From contig NC_135498.1 of assembly GCF_052857255.1 (NCBI RefSeq), positions 162,622,124 to 162,686,123 of the forward strand: a DNA stretch of 64,000 nucleotides. The letters are read 5' to 3'. The translations under genes were made by a program, and so were the position numbers. This DNA comes from Amblyomma americanum (Eukaryota > Arthropoda > Arachnida > Ixodida > Ixodidae). Positions 32,571-43,252 of this stretch are shown here, piece by piece (position 1 is the stretch's first letter; every line of letters begins with the position of its first letter). The notes under the pieces were generated by a model, which did no database searches, was not told where the DNA came from, and saw nothing but the letters and a program-made list of their open reading frames with translations.

Positions 32571-34896
32571 AAATACTCCTGGAGTGGCCTGTGGTTCTCA
32601 CCTGTGACAAAGAGTGGATACATCTACAGCATCCTTGCTGTCATTTGCAAAGAAGAACCTGAGAAGTGCAGCCGGTTCAAAATCCTTTCTTCGAAAAGTA
32701 TAAGCATAATCCACTCAGAAACAAAATTTTTATCGTGCAATAAAATAATCACTGTGATTTTATTTGTTGGGAATGTATAGTTTGACCCATTAACAAAATA
32801 AATCAATTTTCTGCCCTACTTTCATCGCAGTTGTAGCGCAACTGGGCTGATATCCGCGTCTAAGGTACAAACCACAATTGTTTCTTCAAGTGGAGTGCCT
32901 CCGGAATTATCACAACTGTAGCCCCGTACCAACAGTGTCACAGGCCATGTAGAAAGAAATAGACAGATCAAACGCAATTGTTCAGTGCTGCTTAGCTCTA
33001 CAATAATTACTGCTCCAACAACGCCTTACTGTACAGATGGAGGGTACATGTACATAAATACGGTTCAGTACATCGGTTACTGCTATCCAGGGACAGTCGC
33101 TAAACGGTTCGAAGTAAGAGTGTAGGCCATGACGTCTTTCCTCCCCTGTAAACACGAGTGTAAGAATAGACTTTTGAATTACCCCACTTCTCTTGTAATT
33201 CCTTCTCCACCAAGCGATAGGTCCGAAATATTAGTTTTTGCTGGTTCCTTGTGGCCTTTCATTAAAATATTTCCGCCCTTACCACCCGTCGTGTTGATCA
33301 GAAACCAGGCAGTACGCCCAGTTTGCTGTCTCCAAAACGCCAGACTAGCCAAATTAATTAATAGGAGATGACGATAACGATGACCACATTAAAACAGTTA
33401 TCTTCTTTAAAAAGAAGCTTATCAAGCCGGAGAGAGGCCCTCAGTCCAGGCACCTGCAGCGGCCGCCGTCAACCTGGCCTGTGTTTACCAACATATGCTG
33501 ATCGTTGAGTTCTGAGCTGGACATCACGTTTTCCAATTGAGAGGGGATGGGTTTGGTGATAGGGAGGAGTACCGGGTTGAGTTAGAAATGTCAGTGGTAT
33601 GGTATAGGGAGGAGTATTAAATACAATGATGGCGCATCTTTGATAAAGTGGGGGGGGGGGGGTGTACTATGTGTCGGATGCTCAAGCAAGTATATGCGTT
33701 GGTTTGCAGCTGTCGCCAGACGACGGCCTCGCCTCCCATGAGTCATTTTTACGGTGTTGAATATCTTTACCTGCAAGGCATTCATGCTGGCGCAGACTTG
33801 CATACTGCGTTAGCACTTGCTCCAGTGAAGGACTCTGCTCGATGACTGGGGCACTTGCCGCGCGCGACAGCATGCGTACGCTAGTTGCCAGTCAGCGACT
33901 CATGACCATTCCAGTACATACTAGTATTTTCATAATTGTAAAACCTTAGAGGAGCAGATGACATGGCATCTGAGGATTCTTGCACCATACAGGGATACGA
34001 GCCCATCGCTGCAATTTGGGCATCAGGCTCATATGTGGTGTGAGTCAGGGAAACGGCGACAATGGCTAGCGGTATATCTGCTTATTCTGTTTCAAGGTGT
34101 TGGTTATTGCTATGGATGCTGTCGCGGCCATACCTAGCGCCTGGTCGATTACGCAGATGGTGGTTACCTCCGTTCGGGATCGTTGAAATGCAGTTTAAGG
34201 CTGAGCAGGTTTGCCTCCTCTGACGTTCTCCTAACTGAACCGCAGTAATTGCTGAAGTAAAAATGTTAGTGATATAATTTTCCAATCGACATGTGACTTT
34301 ATCCTAGTCTAATAAACCCCATGTAAGACCAATACAAGGTCTATAAGCAAATGAGTGTAATAGACCAATACATACTAGTAATAAAATTTTGCGACAAGTT
34401 GGCATATTGTTGGTTTTGACGCAAATTTCGGTACATAATTATAGTTTCACCCGAAACATGGGTAAGGCTATCTGTTATGTAGGCTACCATAGCCACAAGC
34501 AGTATGCAGTGCGCCAGTGCCCTGTGGTGTACGGACGTATGTGATCTAAATCAGTTTTCTCAATACGACGTGCGGATACGTACGCGTCTTACAGAAATAC
34601 AAAGAGTTGAATAAAGACATAATATTGCGGCGACTAGGATTTACCGGCATGTCAACGCGCGCTAGATGACCAAGCAGAACGACGACAGACCTTTGCAGCT
34701 GGCGTTTGCACCCACCCTTGAAACTTTGAAGCATTCGATCACAGTACCGGTGCTATGTGGCCTTTGTAGCCGGAAAGACTGTAGTTCAATTTATTTGGCT
34801 AGTGGCATCATATCAAGTGAGCAGACGCGTGCCATGTTCTCCACGCTCGGTGGCGCAGCAACCTATGCCGTAATCCGTTCTTTTGCTCACCGTTGA
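32571..34896. other. No recognised gene; 13-base G run
   Basis: G13 at 33650-33662. Short frames (for example 33129-33371 plus) lack domains, and several are antisense overlaps. A pair of GATAGGGAGGAGTA-like direct repeats lies at about 33557 and 33605. Confidence 0.35.
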
Positions 34897-35215
34897 CCCG
34901 CCGCGGTGGCTCAGTGGCTAGGGCGCTCGGCTACTGATCCAGAGTAGCCGAGTTAGGACCCGACCGCGGAGGCCCGCGATTCGATGGAGGTGAAACGCTG
35001 AGGCGGCCGTCTGCTGTGCGCCTTCAGTGCACGTAAAAGATCCCCAAGGTGGTCGAAATTATACCGGAGACCTCCAATACGCCAGGTATTTCTTCCTTTC
35101 TTCTCTTTGTCTCTCATATATCCCTTCCCTTAAGGCGTGGTTCAAGTGCTCTCCGATATAAGAGACAGATAATATGCCATTTCCTTTCCCCAAAACACTA
35201 ATTTTCGTTTTCATT
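34897..35215 (+). mobile_element. tRNA-derived SINE, plus strand
   Basis: The head CCGCCGCGGTGGCTCAGTGGC has an intact A box (TGGCTCAGTGG). The B box is destroyed (GAGTTAGGACCCGACC). The body has AAGATCCCCAAGGTGGTCGAAATTAT, and the tail has CTTCCCTTAAGGCGTGGTTC and CATTTCCTTTCCCC. It is full length and moderately diverged. No target-site duplication could be read with confidence. Confidence 0.92.
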
Positions 35216-35349
35216 TTCAACGACGCTGCCTTTAGAGACGCGGTTCGACGACGTCGCGTCCGAGTTGAAGGACGCACTGCAATCTGAAGCAAGCCGACAT
35301 TGTTAAACGGTTTCAGTTCGGGAAACGTGACCAGTGTCGGGTGCCCACC

Positions 35350-35402
35350 GAGATTAGTTATACAGCTACTGTACCATTTCCTTTCCTCAAAACCAGTTTC
35401 GA
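35350..35402 (+). mobile_element. SINE tail fragment
   Basis: ATACAGCTACTGTACCATTTCC followed by TTTCCTCAAAACCAG corresponds to the last 45 bp of the SINE (CAGATACTGCGCCATTTCC...CCCCAAAACCA). It lies about 140 bp after the copy ending at 35215, so it is a separate 5'-truncated insertion or a rearranged end. Confidence 0.6.
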
Positions 35403-36287
35403 ATTTTTCCGGGGGAGAGCACTACTGACAGCGATGATGCCGAGACATCGCCGACACTCTGAGCACTGCTATTTTGGGGTCAACGCTGGACGGCATGCTC
35501 CGAGACAGGTTGGTCTGTGGTCTCCACAATGAATCTCCACATCAGCAGCTACTTACCGAGCCGAAGCTAGCCTTCACGATGGCTAGAGACAAATCTAGAG
35601 CAGCAGATTGTGCCCAGCGTGAGACCAAGAAAATTGGTGGGACGCTACACAACAAAGTTTGTCGTGTTTCAGGAATTTGGGCACCAGCTGATAAGGCTAG
35701 CGGAACGTACGCACAAGGCTAGAGTAGAACACAGGCAAGGACCAAATTCTTTCACTGGAAAGATGTTCAGGAGGATCACGAATGCCCGTTCTGGTATGGG
35801 CAATGCCATTAGTGTAAGCAGGGCAGTCACATTGTGAAGACTTGCCAAAGTAAACATGCAGCGAAGCTGGCTATGCCGATGCAAAAATGATGGGCCGAAG
35901 AGCCGGCCTACCAGGGGCTGGGTAAAGCGGGAGGAGCGAGCTCTGCGGCGCCTGCTGAGAGGCGCTCTTCTGTGTCTTGCCGTAGTCAAAACACATTCAT
36001 CCCAACATAGATGGGTGTTGCCCGCAATGTGGGGAGATCATCGATATTTTTAGCTTGGTGTGAGCATGTACTCAGAACCCTCACCTTCCCCCTTCCCCTA
36101 CCCAAAAGGCATGCAGACTGCTCTCCTTAACTGCTCCATACTAGAGTCCCAAAAGGCTCTGGGTAAAGCGGGCACAAGACAGGGCACTCTTCGTGCGATG
36201 CCCCGGACTAAGGATACCGACCATACACCGAAGTCTTCTGACTCCCAAACAATAGTTTTGAGCATTAAAAAGTTTTCCGCCATCACC

Positions 36288-36387
36288 NNNNNNNNNNNNN
36301 NNNNNNNNNNNNNNNNNNNNNNNNNNNNNNNNNNNNNNNNNNNNNNNNNNNNNNNNNNNNNNNNNNNNNNNNNNNNNNNNNNNNNNN
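36288..36387. other. Assembly gap of exactly 100 N with duplicated flanks
   Basis: The 38 bases before the gap (36250-36287) and the 38 bases after it (36388-36425) are identical except for one base (ATAGTTTTG versus ATAGATTTG). A round 100-N size is the conventional placeholder for unknown length. The likeliest reading is two overlapping contigs joined without merging, so the true gap may be negative. A real direct repeat is the alternative. Confidence 0.97.
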
Positions 36388-37990
36388 CAATAGATTTGAG
36401 CATTAAAAAGTTTTCCGCCATCACCTTGATAGCGGCGACGGAACAGGTGACGTTTATGTAATCTTCTAAGTATCGTCTGAAGTTGGAGTGTCTGTGGAAA
36501 TCAACAGACAGCCCTCTGAGAAGGAAGTGTACTCGAGAGCAGTCTTCCTCCGTGATTAACCAGAGGACTGTGCGACGCCTGCGTCTGTCAAAAAACAGGT
36601 TACAGCCGTGTGAGTTCACAGTTCGCGCGTACAGTCTGCAAGAGCTGCGGGTACTCAGCTCCATGACTGTCCAGTTAAAATCCAAGAGTAGACAAGAGCG
36701 ACTGCGTCTTGTCATTATCAAGGAAGCTGGAGTTAGCTTGCTTGGCAGGGACTAGTTCAAGGCTCTTGTGATTGAAGTCAAGATCCATGATACGAAGGCG
36801 ACTACCATCGTCCGGCACTCATCAATCGCGGCGCCGCTGCACAAATATGCCAGTATTTTCCAATCAGGGTTGGGAAGAGGCCATGGACTTCTCGTGCTGG
36901 TGGAAGTGGAACCCACTGCAGAGCCAAAGTTTTTCAAGCATCCTCCAGTTCAATTTGCTCTTCAGCCGAGAGTTCAGGAAGCAGTGGAGTAACTTGTCAA
37001 GCAAGGAGTTTTGCGGCCAGTACGGCATTCCGCATGGGCAACACAGATTGTTCCGGTTTTCAAAAAAAGCGGCAGAGGGAGGCTCTGTGCTGGTCATGAA
37101 AGCACGGTAGATTCTGTTGTCCAATGGCGCGCTTACCCGGTACCGACATCCGCAAACCTGTTTTCAAAACTGTCAGGTTGCTCAATTTTCTACAAGCTTG
37201 ATCTTGATCAGGCAAACCAACAACTGATAGTTGATGAGGAGACAGCTGTTCTGCGGACCTTCAGCACACGCCTTGGTCTTGATGTCACACGCCTTCCATT
37301 TGAACCTGCAGTGGCAGTTTCGATTTTTCACCGCTAAATGGATGAGCTGCTCCAAATGTGATGACGTTGAAGTTTTCCTCGATGACATCGTGGTAGTCAG
37401 CAAAGATGAAGAAGAGCACAACGCGCGTCTTAAAGCGATGCTCTGATGATCCAGAAGAATGGTGTTCGGCAGAACTTAGACAAGTGCCAGTTGGGTGTGG
37501 TTGAAGGTATATTTTTGCTGTCAAAGGTCAGCAGGGCAAAAATAGAATCAAGAAAGTAGAAAGCCAAGGTTATTCAGGAAGCACCGGAGCCGAAGTGAAA
37601 TAACCTGCAAATTTTCTCTTGTGCCCTCAAATTCGGCAGTTTGTTCTTGCGAGGAGCAGCACACAACTTTGAATCTCTACAGGCTGCTATAAAGTGGTCG
37701 TGGTTGGAAATGTACAGCAAGCAAGCTAACGCATTCCGGCAAGCCAAGCCACTACTGGAAAGATCTCAAATTCTCACTCACTACAGTGCCGAGAAACACC
37801 TAGTATTGGCCTGTGATGCCTCTCCACGTGGTCTGAGGTTAGCTTTGAGTCGCATTGAAGGAAGTTAGGAACTGCCGACAGCCAACTCTTTTCGAACAAA
37901 GATAGCAACGCAGCAAAATTCCTCACAGACTGGCCAGGAATATATGGCCATAATTTTCGCAGTTATGACGCTTCACAAGTTCATTTATAG

Positions 37991-38430
37991 TAATAATAAT
38001 AATAATAATAACATTCTTTATTTCCATCGGGATGTACAGGAGGTTGTGGGTAAAATCTGCTCGTAAACGGCAGCTCTACAAAGGCCCACAGCCTCCCTCT
38101 ACAGGGCAACAACAGCAAAGCAAAGACACTCACAAATATACATATACCCTCTTCGCTATTTCGCAGAGCCAAAGATAAGGGGATCAAAAAATTATATAGA
38201 AACAAAAAACTAGAGCAGCAATCATTGCAGTAAATACAGAGGGTAGAAAGCAGTACAATAAACACAGGATTAAACTTAGACGTTATTGGAATGCGGGTGC
38301 AGTTTTTAAGAATAAATGCAGTGATGCTGCCGTAATTCATGTTTAAATATTTCAAGCAGGTCAGTCCCGGATTTTGTATTGGAGTTTAATAGTGTTGGAA
38401 GTGTGAAGGGTAATTTTTCCATGGCGCGTT
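37991..38430 (-). mobile_element. LINE 3' end inserted in the Mag-like RNase H region
   Basis: On the minus strand the insert ends with AATAAAGAATG followed by (TTA)n (read at 38012-37991). Its upstream part encodes a short plausible LINE C-terminus (KLPFTLPTLLNSNTKSG, about 38415-38365). The host frame reads HKFIY just before 37991 and resumes with FQMVTDQKP after about 38436. The insertion therefore lies in the middle of one RNase H domain. A run of Tyr codons in the minus frame is the translated tail. Confidence 0.75.
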
Positions 38431-38667
38431 ATGATTCCACTTTCAGATGGTTACTGACCAAAAGCCCTTTTCAAATTTTTGAACCATACAAAACATTTGT
38501 GCCCAAAGCCTTATCCCCAAGAATGCGGTGATGGTCGTTGATAATGACTGGATATGATTATGAAGCGGAACACAGACCTTCTCAACAGCTGCAGATGCAG
38601 ATGCGCTCAGCCCACTGCCAATGTCGCGAGAGTAGAACTGTTGAACAACAGTTAGAGGTCGCTATGC

Positions 38668-38862
38668 TAGAGGAGGAGGAATAAACTTTATTAGGCCTTT
38701 TTGATCGTAGTAAAGCCACTGTCGCCCCAGGTGGCCTCCGTGAAGTGTCTACCTTAAAAATCCACTCTGTGATTTTCGCTTGTGCTTGTTTGGTTTTGTT
38801 GCGTATGTTTTCCCAGAAGCACCAGCAAATTATTGGGACCCACTGAAACGCTGTACTCGAGA
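38668..38862 (-). mobile_element. Second LINE 3' end inserted in the Mag-like element
   Basis: The minus-strand end AATAAAGTTTATTCC followed by (CCT)n (38690-38668) looks like a LINE poly-A signal with a short tandem tail. The inserted segment interrupts the Mag-like pol just after ADALSPLPM. The right boundary is estimated from where pol-like sequence seems to resume (about 38863) and is uncertain. Confidence 0.5.
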
Positions 38863-39066
38863 TGACCTTACCGTTGCTCGAGTATTGCACGAGATTGTTA
38901 ATGTATGGCCTCAAGGAAAGCTTTAAGAAGAGTTAAGCCTTTGTTTCGACACTTCGATTTGTCAAAAACTTGGTGTGGCACTTACGCTCTGCCCTATGTA
39001 TATGACGTGATACCTTTGATGTAATATTGCTGATATATGCAGAATTAGTGTTCTATAATTAACATC

Positions 39067-39260
39067 CATTGGTCCCTAGGAGTCCTCATACAACTCCTAG
39101 TGCAGTGGCACAGCGGTTAAATGATGCGCCAAGGCTCTGCGATGGCAAGTGCAGCCACAGGCGGAGCTTTTGCGACCCAGGTTGCTCTTCCAGAGAAACC
39201 TCTCGCGACTAGTCATTACTTCAGCTGCAACCTTCCACGGTGCGGCCGAGACGAAGTCCA
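39067..39260 (+). repeat. Dispersed repeat copy 1, tRNA-like A box
   Basis: It starts at CCTAGGAGTCC (39075). It contains TGGCACAGCGG, which fits a Pol III A box, then GGTTAAATGATGCGCC, CTGCGATGGCAAGTGC, TTTTGCGACCCAGGTTGCTCTT and GAGAAACCTCTC. The same ordered blocks recur at 39637. No clear B box is present. It is probably a SINE-like element. Confidence 0.6.
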
Positions 39261-39628
39261 GAGAGACGAAGGCCACAGTATTTCAAGGGGTATACCGCTT
39301 AAAGGAGGAGGATTGCTATGCAGCCAATCATGGGCACAAACCGGAAGCAGTCCGCCAATGATGTGGTGATGTGTGTGGTGTGCTGAGGTGTGTGGTCCGC
39401 GCTAGTACTCTGAGTACGAAGTGTGGAATACGTACGCGACTTGCTGAATTACCGGTCTTGAATATAGAAATAAAACTAATCTTGCATGCAACCTCATAGG
39501 ATGCTATCGTGCTATCCAATGTAAAGAAATTGGAGGGCACACTTAAGCTCTAACTTAATGGTATGAGGCGATAGAGCTAAAGAGTTAATGCTCATATAGG
39601 TGAAAGTTGTCATTCTCAAATTTATATT

Positions 39629-39930
39629 CATATGTTCCTGGGAGTCCGCCTTCATACCACTCCTTCTACAATGGTGCTGCGGTTAAGGGGTGCACCACTG
39701 CCTGCGATGTCAGGTGCTGCCACCGGTGGATCTTGTGCGACCCATCTTGCTCTTCTTGAGAAACCTCTCCCAATAAATGAATAACTGCTGCTTACCAAGG
39801 TAGTTAATTTAATCACAATCCGTTAGGTACGTTGGGATGACCCCGCAAAGTCACTTGACCTAGGTTGCCCATCTTGGTTGCTTTTCCGGGGGTGGCTGCG
39901 TGGGCCACCCATCTCACCCTATTTATCGCT
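39629..39930 (+). repeat. Dispersed repeat copy 2
   Basis: It shares with copy 1 the ordered blocks CCTGGGAGTCC (39637), GCGGTTAAGGGGTGCACC, CTGCGATGTCAGGTGCTGCCAC, TTGTGCGACCCATCTTGCTCTTC and GAGAAACCTCTCCC. The spacing between copies is about 562 bp. It extends further, with CGCAAAGTCACTTGACC and GGTTGCCCATCTTGGTTGC. Confidence 0.6.
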
Positions 39931-40296
39931 CACAACGCTGACGCCGGACTTTCCTGGTAACGAGGTCTTTAACGCTTTGGAATTACAACAGCAATTTCAA
40001 AGCGACATAAAGTGACTGTGAGTGTTAGCCGCCTTTTGAAGCGGTCGGCCGGAAGAATTTCACGTGGTTGCCGCATTCTGTACGAAACGTCAGGCCATTA
40101 GGCAGCTAAAACGCGGGTAAACGATGGCTGTCCCACACAACGCTAACGAAACAAAGAAGGACTTTACCCTCACCTATGGCGGACCACAATACTAATGATG
40201 TCATGTACCGCGTAATGAACCGAAGAAGCTTGCAACAGTTGCGCAAAAATGCCATAACCGTTTTGCCTGGCACGACGAGAAGGAAGACGAAGAAGC

Positions 40297-40830
40297 ATGC
40301 TGAAGGACGACGTTGCTGGGAGATATTACTTGAGGAGAAGAAGAAGAAGAAGAACTGTCAGCGAAACCGTAATGGTACCTCAAGTGCCGGCCGCATGTGT
40401 TCCTCCGCAAAGAACAATCAAACCGACTTCCTCGCCATGTCAACCAGGAGATTCGCCCGATGAGGACAAAGGGCACCTGAGCCTTGTCCTGCTCAACTCA
40501 TCCGAGGTCACCCAGGGGTCCTCACTCGCTTCCGGGTGATCTGCCCTCCTTCAGCGCGACTGCTGTCTTCATCGCTGGACTCTTCGTGCTCAGCGTGATT
40601 ATCATCATGGCCACGTATAGGTTACCGCGGGGGCTGGCTTACGACCGCAATGTAAAAACAACACGACTGTCCACGTTGTGAACATCACGGACACGACGCT
40701 TGATACATCTCCGCAGCCTCTACCCTTTGCTCGAGCGTCCCATACCAATGCACCGACACGAGACCAAGAGACATCCCAGGGGCCTGCCTCCGGCACCCCT
40801 GCAAACCAGGACAATACGGCACTCTAGCTG
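40297..40830 (+). other. Broken coding-like segment with one membrane helix
   Basis: Three overlapping plus frames together look like one former frame: a Pro/Ser-rich stretch (VPQVPAACVPPQ), then TAVFIAGLFVLSVIIIMATY, a clear membrane helix (about 40560-40620), then an N-glycosylation-like region (NNTT, NITDTT) ending at a stop near 40827. Frame changes lie between them. The layout suggests the N-terminus of a type II membrane protein, but no catalytic domain follows, so the family is unknown. It could be chance. Confidence 0.3.
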
Positions 40831-42197
40831 CTCTTAAGTATTGCGCACGCCTCCATTTTCTGCTGCAATATACGTAGTCCTTCAGTACGCAAGGGAATAC
40901 ATTTCTGACTGTATACAGCGTGGATTGCTGTTTCCAATCGTAGTTAAAATTAATTTCGTTATTGTAAATTAAATTTTATTTGTGGGACAATCAAGGATAT
41001 TGGAGCTCAGAGCTAAAGATAGGTAAGTCTTCCTTACGTGCCTGAGGGCACGAAATGATTTAAGAGTGCACTTTTTGGGCGTGTCGATCGTAATCAAGAA
41101 AAATGTGCTCCTCTCTTCCATGTCTTTTTTGTGCATTTCCGTGCTTAGGCACCAAGTGAAAATAGAAAGCTCCTGAATACGTGTGCAGGAACACTGTCAT
41201 TGTGTGAAAATGCTTGCAAAAAGGTACATGCATCAATACCAAGCAGAAACCAACGCATCTAATGGAGTGAAACTACCTCCTTTGAATCGTGCAGTAGGTA
41301 ACAATCACCAGGAATATGAAACACACGCATCCAGTAAGTGTGCGTCATTGAAACAAATATCAAGGACAAACAATGTAGAGAACGCGAAGTATAATAACCC
41401 CTTCAAAAGAAAGAACAGTTTTTAAATCGAGAGATAAGCTGTAAATCTGAAGGAGTCTAACAATTAAACTCGGTATAAGAAATCATGTGCACACCAGAAT
41501 TTTATTCTAATTCTAGGGGTGACATTTCTCCTCTATGCGGTAGCGTGCATCATATTTTTTTTTAAATTTCGCATTGGAAGAACTCAGGATTGTCTTTATA
41601 TATTTCTAAACACAGCAGTTCTAAGTATAATTTTGCCTCCAGGAATTAAGAAAGTAACGCAATGTATGATGTTGAGTTCATAAACAATAGATGGCCCGAA
41701 ACACCTTTTTTGCACAATGAACAACGACAGAAAATTCTGCTTTGTCGTAGTGCATCATACTAACAATACTGGAGACGACATTTTGTAAGAAATAAGCACA
41801 GTTGTGCTTTAAATATTTCTATATTTGTTGGTACCGAGACCTTGACAGACCTGTTTTTAAATCCGCTATGTGGGCATTCCATCATAGACGCTGATACAAA
41901 GTGACTATGAAAAGTGTTTGTGATTCATTTCGTTCCAAGTAATAGCGCGCAAAGCTTGGGAAGAAACTACGTTGAATTAGTTAGTGTCCTGCGTGGAACA
42001 ATAGGTGCTTACTTTTCAACCTATTGAATCTGAGCTGATTAGCGCTGATCCAATGCCCACGTTCTACTGACCAAATATTACATTTACTTTCTAAGTTTTC
42101 GCAACCTTCTTCACGAAAGAATAGATTTTTATGGTCCACATATGCTACAACCTCTTGCCTGAACGAAATATAAACTAAATCTTAAGCTAGCAAATCA
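40831..42197. other. No recognised feature
   Basis: AT-rich sequence with short frames at 41060-41425 on both strands. No domain, repeat or RNA was recognised. Confidence 0.3.
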
Positions 42198-42283
42198 CAG
42201 GGCCAATTGGAAACATATGGGACAGACCTTTGCCCTTGAGTGGGCGCAGTAAATCTCCTACTGATGATGATGATGGTGATGAA
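42198..42283 (+). mobile_element. RTE-type LINE, extreme 3' end only
   Basis: The segment reads CCAATTGGAAACATATGGGACAGACC and TTTGCCCTTGAGTGGGCGCAGTAA, then (TGA)n. It corresponds to the last about 12 codons and the tail of the LINE at 60863-61693 read on its coding strand (MGEAFALQWV followed by a stop and TGATGATGATG). It is a strongly 5'-truncated insertion of under 100 bp. Confidence 0.82.
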
Positions 42284-43008
42284 TTGTTAAGCAGAAAAAG
42301 GAGTGGATCCTTTGCGGAACCCCGAGATGGCTAGCAAAGTGCCAAGATTGTTTATCATGACTGGCGGCAGGTATCGACGGCGATGGAATTCCTTCATTAA
42401 GCGCCACGGATCGAGGCACAGGCTGAGTCCAGGCTTCATCGTTCTTGGGCATGAAATTATTCAACCAACACCACCTTTGGCACTCGCGAGCGCTTGGCAC
42501 CAGCCACTAAATGATTAATACGCGTAGGCCCATGTCGTCTTTCAACTTTACGTTTATTTCGGGTACCCGACACGCCTGTACGATGCAGGGCTGTGGTAAC
42601 CGGGAAGCGTAGTTATGGTAGACGCCTTACAATCGTAATGTATTTTGTCCATCATGCAATCCTGCCTGCTCTTGTTTAAAAAATACATGCTACTGCTGCA
42701 TTTCTATTCATTCGCTTTGCATTCTCCTCGAACCATTACCTCGTCTGGTATGCCCTGTTATTGAAGCATTTACAGGCGCACTTATTGAACGCTTGTTTAA
42801 ACAAGTATTTACGCCCCAACAAAATTGACCGTCCACACGCACGGAGGAAACAAAGGGCGCCGTATGGTACCTAAGCGTAGAGTAGAAATTTGGAGGACGC
42901 TTAAGCACCGCCTTTAGTGTATGACACTATAGGATGAATAGCTGCCATCTGCGGCTAATCTTGCCCACGCAAACAAGTAAAGTTTCTATATCATGTCTTA
43001 GACGACAC
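42284..43008. other. No recognised feature
   Basis: Unassigned single-copy-looking sequence between an RTE tail and the gypsy insertion site. Confidence 0.3.
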
Positions 43009-43029
43009 TATATATATATATATATATAT
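43009..43029. repeat. (TA)n tract, left flank of gypsy element
   Basis: Twenty-one bases of alternating TA end directly at the first base of the 5' LTR. With the right-hand tract at 48249, this shows that the element sits inside a TA microsatellite. Confidence 0.95.
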
Positions 43030-43198
43030 TGTGAAGAAGAAGAAGCGCCTTCTATAATTACTGAGGAAAAGAAGAAGAAGAAGCAATAGCCGCACTGCCA
43101 TCGCTCAGACCGAGCGCCTGCTGATCTGAACAGACGAGAGACTCGGTTGCTGCTGTGGTCTCGCCGCCGCCTCAGCATTAACCTAAGCCCCCGTTACA
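43030..43198 (+). repeat. 5' LTR, 169 bp
   Basis: It begins TGTGAAGAAGAAGAAGCGCC, contains a second AAG-rich tract, and ends CCCCCGTTACA. The sequence after it, TTTGGTGGAGG, begins with TGG as a primer-binding site would, and the same 11 bases follow the LTR of the 58.3-kb element. LTRs this short are unusual for gypsy elements. Confidence 0.93.
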
Positions 43199-43252
43199 TT
43201 TGGTGGAGGTTCGGTTTAGCATCCTCGTACCACCCTGGACCTGCGCAACCGC

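Larger units (their letters stand above)
35440..38990 (+). pseudogene. Mag-like Ty3/gypsy internal region (gag-pol), decayed and nested
   Basis: Gag: 35474-35722 contains STLDGMLRDRLVCG, a strong signature of Mag-type gag. A CX2CX4HX4C zinc knuckle lies at 35804-35845, with its second X replaced by TAG. Pol: the protease end reads VSLLGRD near 36740. RT reads YKLDLDQANQQLIVDEE near 37195 and FLDDIVVVSKDEEEHNARL (FLDD codons 37375-37386). RNase H reads LVLACDASPRGL near 37800, then continues after an insertion with VTDQKP (about 38450) and ADALSPLPM (about 38600). A possible integrase start lies near 38870-38960. Frameshifts and stops occur throughout. It is interrupted by a 100-N gap and two LINE 3' ends (37991-38430 and 38668-38862). 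LTRs were not found. Confidence 0.85.

Noticed and set aside
37981..38355. 124-residue minus frame ending in a Tyr run
   Set aside because: The Tyr run is the translated (TTA)n tail of a LINE 3' end, and the rest is LINE 3' sequence.
40297..40830. Neprilysin-like membrane protease N-terminus
   Set aside because: The single membrane helix and glycosylation-like sites fit many type II proteins. No HExxH or other M13 signature is present and the frames are broken.
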